Assembly (NCBI GenBank): GCA_022785155.1
Contig: JALFRH010000192.1
Location: 1 to 13,061, forward strand
Direction of reading: 5' to 3'
From: Spirochaetales bacterium
GTDB taxonomy: Bacteria > Spirochaetota > Spirochaetia > Sphaerochaetales > Sphaerochaetaceae
DNA length: 13,061 nucleotides
A program made the position numbers and the translations under genes. Positions within the stretch are counted from its first letter, which is position 1. Every line of letters starts with the position of its first letter. Shown here in pieces: positions 7,773 to 13,061 of the stretch. The notes beneath the pieces are model-generated. The model was given only the letters and a program-made list of their open reading frames with translations, was not told the origin of the DNA and searched no databases.

Positions 7773-8878
7773 CTTCCCATCATTCCCCCGATCATCATAG
7801 AAAAAGCGTTGGAGGAACTTGGTTCATATACAACCACTTCCCCTTCCTTCAGTCCTGAAAGCACCTGTGACATACCTTCACCAAGATACTGTACAGTGAC
7901 CTTTCTTTCGCTTGTGGTATCATCAGCATTCTTTACAGTTACAGTAGTCTGGCCGCCACGACCTGTCTTTACAGCCGAGGATGGCACAAGGAGCATCTCC
8001 ACGTCTCCGTCATAGGAGAGTGTTCCACTGAATGTAAAGCCTGGAATAAGGGACTCAGGAGGATTGTCTATAGTCAACTCCACGTCCACTACTCCGATTC
8101 CCTGGGTAGTATAACGACCTGTCATAGGAATATAGGAGACATAGGCCTCCACATCCACTCCTGGAACGGAATCGAAGTGGAGAACGGCCTTCTGTCCCAA
8201 AGAAACATACTGCATATCGATTTCATCTATTTCTATGGTGGTCTTAAGCCTTGATTTATCTATGATGGTGACAGCACTGGAACCGGCGTCGAAGTAGTCG
8301 TTTACAACTACGTCAACCTTGGACACTACGCCGTCGAAGTTGGCCTTCAGGGTAGTATAATCCAAAGCATTTTCGTAGTTTTTCTTCCTCATCTCCAAGA
8401 TTTCCAAGGTCTTCACAGAACCTGTAAGCCTGGCTTCGGCAATCTGGTTCTCGATATCCTGAAGGTTCATTCTCTGCTGGGTATCGTCGATTGTAGCCAG
8501 AATCTGGCCTTCTTTTACATAATCCCCTTCGCTTACATATACTCCTGTAACTGCACCTGTACTTCTGAACTTGGCTTCAAGGGTATCGTAAGGAACCACA
8601 TATCCAGAGATATCTATCTCCCTGTTGTATACGCTCTTCTCCACCACAGCTTCCACCTGGGTGTTTCTATTCTTCAGGGCCTCTATCTGGGCTTCACTGT
8701 CCTTCTTCATTTTAAGAAACCATATAAGGACGAGGGAGACTATCAATATGACCACAAGCCATCCAATTATGCTCTTGATTCTCTTTTTTCTCTTTCTGGC
8801 AGCCTTTGCAGCCCTAAGTTTCTTTTCCTGGATCTCGCTTTCGCTGAGAGCCTCTTCATTCTTCTTGTTATCGTCCAT
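7769..8878 (-). CDS. macA: MacA/HlyD-type periplasmic membrane fusion protein
   Basis: This adaptor links the inner-membrane transporter to the outer-membrane channel (369 residues). The N-terminus is a charged cytoplasmic stretch (RAAKAARKRKKRIKS) followed by one membrane anchor at about 38-56. The lipoyl-like halves are at about 100-130 (AKFRSTGAVTGVYVSEGDYV) and 174-206 (TTLKANFDGVVSKVDV). Between them is a helical hairpin of only about 40 residues, shorter than I would expect from E. coli MacA. A beta-barrel domain and a membrane-proximal domain follow (LVPSSAVKTG, VTVQYLGEGM). The C-terminus is a Met/Gly tail, MMIGGMMGR, whose codons also form the purine-rich ribosome site for the next gene. 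The ATG at 8878 has GGAG 9 nt upstream. It lies 14 bp after the TolC-like gene. Confidence 0.9.
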   Translation of the reverse strand: MDDNKKNEEALSESEIQEKKLRAAKAARKRKKRIKSIIGWLVVILIVSLVLIWFLKMKKDSEAQIEALKNRNTQVEAVVEKSVYNREIDISGYVVPYDTLEAKFRSTGAVTGVYVSEGDYVKEGQILATIDDTQQRMNLQDIENQIAEARLTGSVKTLEILEMRKKNYENALDYTTLKANFDGVVSKVDVVVNDYFDAGSSAVTIIDKSRLKTTIEIDEIDMQYVSLGQKAVLHFDSVPGVDVEAYVSYIPMTGRYTTQGIGVVDVELTIDNPPESLIPGFTFSGTLSYDGDVEMLLVPSSAVKTGRGGQTTVTVKNADDTTSERKVTVQYLGEGMSQVLSGLKEGEVVVYEPSSSNAFSMMIGGMMGR

Positions 8879-8892
8879 AATCTATATCTCCA

Positions 8893-10290
8893 TTAAAGAG
8901 CAAATATCTTCAGGTCCCTTTCCAAGGAAAGGCCGTCGAGAATAGTAGTCTTCAAATCATATTCAGCGGAAATGACATTGAGAAGGGCGGCATTTACATC
9001 CTTTTCCGTTGAAAAGCCATATTCATACATCGCTTTTTCATTTTCATATACCATCTTTGCATAATCAAGGGCGGCCTTCGAGTTGGAGTAACTTGCCTGC
9101 CAGGAGAGAATGCGCAGCGATAGGCTCTGGGCGTCTTCGAAATATGAAGAAAGGGCATCTCTATAATCATTCTCTGCAGACAGCACCTTGTTTGATGCAG
9201 CTTTCAAGGTATCGTCGTCATTGGTATTTTGGGTGCCTCCGTTGGACCAGCTTCCCGAAATGGTTACAGACGGCGTGGTCTTGTCTTTTGTTATGGATAC
9301 TCCAGGAGCAACAGAAAGGGACCAGTTGTCTCCAGTGTAGGCCACAGTCCCTGAAATGGATGTACTGGATGTATCTGAGATACTGCCGTTTATCTTGCCG
9401 GAAAGGGAGAGGTTCATAGGATTCTCCTTGGCAAGCTGGGCCTTATAGCTTTCAGCTGCTGAAGAAACACTTAATGACTTCAAAAGGACGGAAGTATTCC
9501 CGTTATCATAGACCTTGAGATCCAATACAGGTTCCGGAAGCTCATCCAACTCCGTCCACTCCATACCGCTTACTTTCTCAAAGTTTGCCTTGGCGTTTTC
9601 AAACTGCTTCTTGGCTGATTCAAGGGACGCTTCATACTGATTCAGCACATTCACTGCATTTATGTATGTGGTGGATGTGGTGGAATAGGTGCCGAGAGTA
9701 TCCATTTTATCCACAAGGGCCTTCTGGTCGTTGTAGCTCTTCTCCAGTTTCTTTATGTTCTTTTCATATCCAAGGAGGGCGGAGACTGTGTTGATTACAG
9801 TCTTCTCAAAGTTAAGCTCAGATGTGTTTTTTGAGAGCTCCGTCGAATACTTTGTGGACGCAAGGGTAAGGTCCTCGGAATCAGAAGAGTTATATCCTGT
9901 AAAATCAAAGACATGGGAGGCTCCCAAGGAAAGGGTTGTCACAGTGGAAGATCCGTCATATAAAGCTGTAACACCTGCTCCCAAGGAAAGGGTTGTGTTT
10001 CCATTATTGGGTAGAGTGAGGATGGCGGATGAAGATGCACTCATTCCCTTTTCTTCACTCAGAAGCCTTTCTTCATATAGTGGATTGACTGTAGCTGAAA
10101 CAGATACACCTATCTTGTCTTTATTCTCAAGACTCCTGATATTTATCAGGGAATTCTCATAGGAAAGTATCATATTCTGATAAGTAGGGCTTAATTCCTT
10201 TGCTCCGCTTATAATCTCATCAAGACTTATAGAAAATATTGATGACACTATTATAAGTGACAAAAAAATGAACAATGCTATTCTCTTCAT
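8893..10290 (-). CDS. tolC: TolC-family outer membrane efflux protein
   Basis: This is the outer-membrane channel of the export system (465 residues, OEP family). The signal peptide is MKRIALFIFLSLIIVSSIFS, and the mature part begins LDEIISGAKELSPTYQN, as in TolC N-termini. Long helical, coiled-coil-prone stretches (ISAEYDLKTTILDG near the end, NVLNQYEASLESAKKQFENA near the middle) alternate with Ser/Thr/Gly-rich beta segments. The frame extends upstream to 10332, but the ATG at 10290 is chosen because it begins the signal peptide and has GAGGAC 3 nt upstream. Sequence conservation in this family is low, so the call rests partly on position: it is immediately upstream of macA and macB-type genes on one transcript. 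Confidence 0.88.
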   Translation of the reverse strand: MKRIALFIFLSLIIVSSIFSISLDEIISGAKELSPTYQNMILSYENSLINIRSLENKDKIGVSVSATVNPLYEERLLSEEKGMSASSSAILTLPNNGNTTLSLGAGVTALYDGSSTVTTLSLGASHVFDFTGYNSSDSEDLTLASTKYSTELSKNTSELNFEKTVINTVSALLGYEKNIKKLEKSYNDQKALVDKMDTLGTYSTTSTTYINAVNVLNQYEASLESAKKQFENAKANFEKVSGMEWTELDELPEPVLDLKVYDNGNTSVLLKSLSVSSAAESYKAQLAKENPMNLSLSGKINGSISDTSSTSISGTVAYTGDNWSLSVAPGVSITKDKTTPSVTISGSWSNGGTQNTNDDDTLKAASNKVLSAENDYRDALSSYFEDAQSLSLRILSWQASYSNSKAALDYAKMVYENEKAMYEYGFSTEKDVNAALLNVISAEYDLKTTILDGLSLERDLKIFAL

Positions 10291-10307
10291 TTTGTCCTCA
10301 TTTACTT

Positions 10308-10330
10308 GGGATATCAAAAAAAAGATACCC
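10308..10330. repeat. Inverted repeat overlapping the tolC promoter -10
   Basis: On the plus strand GGGATATC (10308-10315) is followed by eight A residues (10316-10323) and GATACCC (10324-10330). The arms are complementary except for one extra A. The right arm contains most of the proposed -10 box of the leftward promoter, so the repeat is placed as an operator would be. If transcribed, it could instead form a hairpin with an all-T loop just before the ribosome site. Confidence 0.5.
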
Positions 10331-10350
10331 ACTTAGAGTCTTGGTGACAA
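10322..10350 (-). promoter_or_regulatory. Probable promoter of the tolC-macAB operon
   Basis: On the minus strand, TTGTCA (10345-10350; 5 of 6 to TTGACA), a 17-bp spacer and TATCTT (10322-10327; 4 of 6 to TATAAT). The start point would be near 10315, about 25 nt from the ATG at 10290. The -35 and spacing are good, the -10 is imperfect, and the -10 lies inside the inverted repeat. Confidence 0.45.
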
Positions 10351-10473
10351 CATTATTTCTTGTATTAAAAATGAAGAATGTATGAAAAACATGGATTTGG
10401 ATGGCTTTTGTACGCCCCATTGGAATTGTTTACGAAATAAAGGACAGGAACAGAAATAATTCACAGGCTTTCC

Positions 10474-10483
10474 TTACATGTAA
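10474..10483. repeat. Perfect 10-bp palindrome TTACATGTAA
   Basis: TTACATGTAA reads the same on both strands and lies in the middle of the divergent intergenic region, 130 bp before the Hsp33 start and outside the proposed tolC promoter. It could be half of a regulator site. A 10-bp palindrome in A/T-rich DNA can also arise by chance. Confidence 0.25.
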
Positions 10484-10612
10484 ATAAAAACAAATCAAAA
10501 AGGATAAAACGTTGATTGGAAAGGAAAAAGAGTGGAGAATCAAGAAGCTCTATGTAGGAAAAACACACTCTCTCCCTTCCACTACGCCCTATCTTTCACT
10601 ACAATATAAGGT

Positions 10613-11542
10613 ATGATAAAAGAACAGATAAAAGACAAGGAACTACTTGATCACATCTCTTCTCTTCCTGACGATAAAAGAGAAGTCTTTCTTATTGCAG
10701 ACGGTGAAGTCAGGGTAAGCGCCGTATCTGCCACCAGGATGATAAATGAAATGAGAGCCAACCACCATACAGGTTTGTTGGAGACATATATGCTCGGCCA
10801 AGGATATATTGCAGGAGCCCTTCTTTCTTCCGAAGTCAAAGGTAACGACAGAATCAGGCTGGAAATAGAGTGTGGAGGCCCTGTAAAGGGAATGAGCATC
10901 GAAGCTTGGGCCTGCGGTGCAGTACGAGGATATCTCCTACAGAACCCTATTGTGTTGGACCATGAGCTAAAAAGCCTGGACACAAATGAAATCTATGGTC
11001 CTGGCTTCTTGACTGTCACCAAGATACTTGAAGGAGCAAAGACTCCTTTTTCAGGCCAGATAATGATGGAATACGGCCATCTGGCCCAGGACCTGGCCCT
11101 TTATTACAAACAATCCCAGGAGACACCATCCCTCTTTGCCCTGTCAGTCCATTTCGATAAGCTTGGCAGAGTCTGGGGAGCCGGAGGCTTATTTATGCAG
11201 GCGCTTCCTGGCTGCGGCGACGATGTGCTTACATCTCTCCAAAACAAGGCATCCTCCATTTCAGATATAGGAACCTTCATATCCGAAGGAGGAACATTGA
11301 AGGATTATATGGAAAAGGAATTCTCATCTTTTGGAGTAATGCGTTTGGATTCCTCACCTATCGGCTTCTCATGCCCTTGTTCAAAGAAGGGATTCGAAGG
11401 ATACTTGAAAAACCTTCCTGAAGATGAAAAGAAGGAAATACTCAAGGGAGAGTTCCCCCTTGTCTTACAGTGCTTCAACTGCGGCACTGAATATAAATTT
11501 GAAAAGAGCGAATTGGAAGCGCTCTTTACGGAGGAAAAGTGA
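10613..11542 (+). CDS. hslO: Redox-regulated molecular chaperone Hsp33
   Basis: This is a cytoplasmic holdase chaperone, switched on when oxidation releases zinc and forms disulfides (309 residues, usual length about 290-300). The N-terminal chaperone core includes GEVRVSAVSATRMINEM (31-47), GQGYIAGALLSSEVKG (62-77) and GGLFMQALPG (191-200). The C-terminal redox switch is intact: CPC (C254, C256) and CFNC (C287, C290), with 30 residues between the pairs. All four zinc ligands are present, so this is the redox-active form. The ATG at 10613 is the only start that gives a full N-terminus. It lacks a usable Shine-Dalgarno sequence (AAGG sits 1 nt away), and a TACAAT box ends 7 nt upstream. The stop overlaps the next gene's GTG. 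Confidence 0.95.
   Translation: MIKEQIKDKELLDHISSLPDDKREVFLIADGEVRVSAVSATRMINEMRANHHTGLLETYMLGQGYIAGALLSSEVKGNDRIRLEIECGGPVKGMSIEAWACGAVRGYLLQNPIVLDHELKSLDTNEIYGPGFLTVTKILEGAKTPFSGQIMMEYGHLAQDLALYYKQSQETPSLFALSVHFDKLGRVWGAGGLFMQALPGCGDDVLTSLQNKASSISDIGTFISEGGTLKDYMEKEFSSFGVMRLDSSPIGFSCPCSKKGFEGYLKNLPEDEKKEILKGEFPLVLQCFNCGTEYKFEKSELEALFTEEK
11530..11534 (+). promoter_or_regulatory. Ribosome binding site that fixes the RlmKL GTG start
   Basis: GGAGG lies inside the last codons of hsp33, 4 nt before GTG at 11539. There is no ATG near the N-terminal IFFATSA motif, so this site and the protein alignment together select the GTG. Confidence 0.75.
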
Positions 11543-13061
11543 TATTTTTTGCAACAAGTGCGGCAAACCAAGGGGATTTGATTGCCGAAGAGGCCAGAAA
11601 AGCCGGAGCTGAGAGAGTAAGGGTTACTCCCAGCGGCGTTGATTTTGAAGGATCCCTGGAAACAGGATATAGATTCTGTTTTGAAACAAGAATAAGCTCC
11701 CGTCTTCTTATGGGACTATTTGTTGATGACGACATCATTTCGGACAAAGAGCTCGAGGAAGCCACAGCCATGCTTCCTTGGGAAGAATATATAGATCCTA
11801 CAAAGACTCTTAAAGTTACATGTACCACACAAAACTGTCGTTACATCACCAACAGCCACTATGGCGCCTTGAAGGTAAAGGACGGAATCGTCGAGAGAAT
11901 CAGGGAAAAGTTCAATGGAGAAAGACCTTATATTGAAATCCATGAACCGGATCTTACAGTCCATGTCCACATTGAAGATACCACAGTAAAATGGTATGTA
12001 GACTTCTCAGGAGAAAACCTCTCCATGAGAGGATATAGAGGGGAACAGACTGAAGCACTCTTGAAAGAGCACTTGGCGGCAGCCCTCATCGGAAGAAGCG
12101 AGTGGAGAAAAAGCGTAAACGATGGAAACCCACTTCCCTTCTATGATCCTTTCTGCGGCTCAGGTACTATTGCTGTAGAAGCAGCCCTTATGGCCACCGA
12201 TACAGCTCCAGGCCTTTTGAGAAAGAAGCCATATCCTTTTGAAAGTCTTCCAAACTTCGACAAGGAAGCTTTTGACAGAGTTGTGGAAGAGGCTGAAGAG
12301 AGAAGAAGGAAAGCAATAGACGAGAGGGACATCTCCATCTTCGCCTCCGATATTTCCCGCACTGCAGTTGAGATCAGCAAGGCTGCAGCCCTTAAGGCCG
12401 GAGTCTATGATTTCATCTCTTTCTCCGTCCAGGATTTCACGAAACTAGAGAAGCCTCCAGTATCAAAGGGATGCATTGTCACCGACCCTCCATATGGAGA
12501 GAGGATGACAGTAAGAGACATAGATCTCTTATATGAAAACACAGGAAAGGTATTGCAGAATGTCTTCAAAGGTTGGGATGCTACAATCCTTACAGGAAAC
12601 AGCGAGCTTTTATCCAACATAGACATGAAGCCGGATAGGACAAACACCCTCTTCAACGGTGGTATAATGTGTCAGGCAGCCCACTACCACATCTTCACGG
12701 ATGAGGAACGTGAGGCAATGATGCAGAAGGCTCTTGAGAAGAAGAAACAGAGACAGGCTGAGCCTCTTACTCCTGGAGCAGAGATGGCCTATAACCGTCT
12801 TATGAAGAACCTTAAGGAGATTACTCCTTTAATGAAAGAGCAAGGCGTAGAATGCTACAGAATATATGATGCAGACATGCCTGAGTATTCTGCTTCCATC
12901 GATATCTACATGGGAAAGTGGGTAGTAGTAAGTGAATACGCAGCTCCGGATACAATAGATCCTGAAGATGCAAAGAGAAGGCTTGGAGAACTGGTAAGGG
13001 CGACAGAAAAGGCTACAGGAATCGATGAAGACTTTATCTATGTCAAAGAGCGCTCAAGACA
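11539..13061 (+). CDS. rlmKL: Bifunctional 23S rRNA guanine methyltransferase RlmKL, 3' part outside window
   Basis: This enzyme uses S-adenosylmethionine to methylate 23S rRNA: the RlmL half makes m2G2445 and the RlmK half m7G2069 (E. coli numbering, family knowledge). The frame is open from GTG at 11539 to the right edge (507 codons; full relatives are about 700). Domains in order are an N-terminal IFFATSAANQGDLIAEE, a THUMP RNA-binding domain at about 60-155, a linker with RGYRGEQTEALLKEHLAAAL, and a class I methyltransferase with motif I DPFCGSGT (203-210) and motif IV TDPPYGERM (315-323). From about residue 413, AEMAYNRLMKNL and CYRIYDADMPEYSASID mark the start of the RlmK half, so the fused form is present rather than RlmL alone. 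The RlmK catalytic core lies outside the window. GTG overlaps the hsp33 TGA (GTGA), implying coupled translation. Confidence 0.93.
   Translation, partial: MIFFATSAANQGDLIAEEARKAGAERVRVTPSGVDFEGSLETGYRFCFETRISSRLLMGLFVDDDIISDKELEEATAMLPWEEYIDPTKTLKVTCTTQNCRYITNSHYGALKVKDGIVERIREKFNGERPYIEIHEPDLTVHVHIEDTTVKWYVDFSGENLSMRGYRGEQTEALLKEHLAAALIGRSEWRKSVNDGNPLPFYDPFCGSGTIAVEAALMATDTAPGLLRKKPYPFESLPNFDKEAFDRVVEEAEERRRKAIDERDISIFASDISRTAVEISKAAALKAGVYDFISFSVQDFTKLEKPPVSKGCIVTDPPYGERMTVRDIDLLYENTGKVLQNVFKGWDATILTGNSELLSNIDMKPDRTNTLFNGGIMCQAAHYHIFTDEEREAMMQKALEKKKQRQAEPLTPGAEMAYNRLMKNLKEITPLMKEQGVECYRIYDADMPEYSASIDIYMGKWVVVSEYAAPDTIDPEDAKRRLGELVRATEKATGIDEDFIYVKERSR

Larger units (their letters stand above)
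10291..10612. other. Divergent intergenic region between efflux operon and hsp33
   Basis: These 322 bp carry no convincing gene on either strand. They are A/T-rich and hold the leftward promoter and inverted repeat for the TolC-like gene (10308-10350), a perfect palindrome at 10474-10483, and a TACAAT box at 10600-10605 next to the Hsp33 start. The stretch 10500-10560 is purine-rich (GGAAAGGAAAAAGAGTGGAG) and 10565-10600 is pyrimidine-rich. I see no terminator and no small RNA that I could defend. Confidence 0.7.

Noticed and set aside
7347..8015. A 222-codon plus-strand open frame.
   Set aside because: It lies opposite the ATPase and fusion-protein genes, both supported by complete motifs, and its translation resembles no protein family I know.
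10529..10571. AGAGTG and CACTCT as arms of a structured leader before hsp33.
   Set aside because: The arms are only 6 bp with a 31-nt loop in purine- and pyrimidine-biased DNA, which is easily expected by chance.
10587..10594. CCCTATCT as a heat-shock sigma factor -10 for hsp33.
   Set aside because: No CTTGAA-like -35 occurs at the required distance, so the match is too weak to list.

Overview
The window looks like chromosomal DNA from a diderm bacterium, most likely a spirochaete (Spirochaetota, perhaps near Sphaerochaeta/Treponema). Base composition is moderate. Arginine is written mostly AGA/AGG. Signal peptides are short and spirochaete-like. A TolC-type outer-membrane protein implies two membranes. 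The taxonomic call is an inference from style and gene content, because no rRNA or other marker gene is present. I see no insertion sequence, phage gene, CRISPR array, tRNA or rRNA.

Layout, left to right. Positions 1-10290 are coded entirely on the minus strand, so in transcription order they read right to left. (a) A four-gene efflux operon, 10290 to 5921: TolC-like channel, MacA-like membrane fusion protein, MacB-type ATPase and MacB/FtsX-type permease. It closes with a clear intrinsic terminator at 5877-5908. (b) A single Na+/phosphate cotransporter-family gene with a fused PhoU-like tail (5777-4065) and a good sigma70-type promoter. (c) A NitT/TauT-type ABC importer (binding protein, permease, ATPase; 4008-1753), followed two bases later by an HD-domain hydrolase (1751-1227), with a strong promoter at 4030-4058. 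(d) An M3-family oligoendopeptidase (1189 to the left edge), cut off shortly after its zinc site.

An intergenic region of about 320 bp (10291-10612) separates the minus-strand block from a plus-strand pair: Hsp33 (10613-11542) and a bifunctional 23S rRNA methyltransferase of the RlmKL type. The latter starts at a GTG overlapping the Hsp33 stop and runs off the right edge. The intergenic region holds a probable tolC promoter whose -10 lies inside an inverted repeat, a 10-bp palindrome, and a -10-like box almost touching the Hsp33 start codon.

Most of this is ordinary housekeeping and transport. The most system-like unknown is the ABC importer tightly coupled to an HD-domain protein. The other points worth checking are the inverted repeat over the efflux promoter, the Hsp33-RlmKL coupling, and a tendency for first genes of transcripts to lack Shine-Dalgarno sequences while most internal genes have one.
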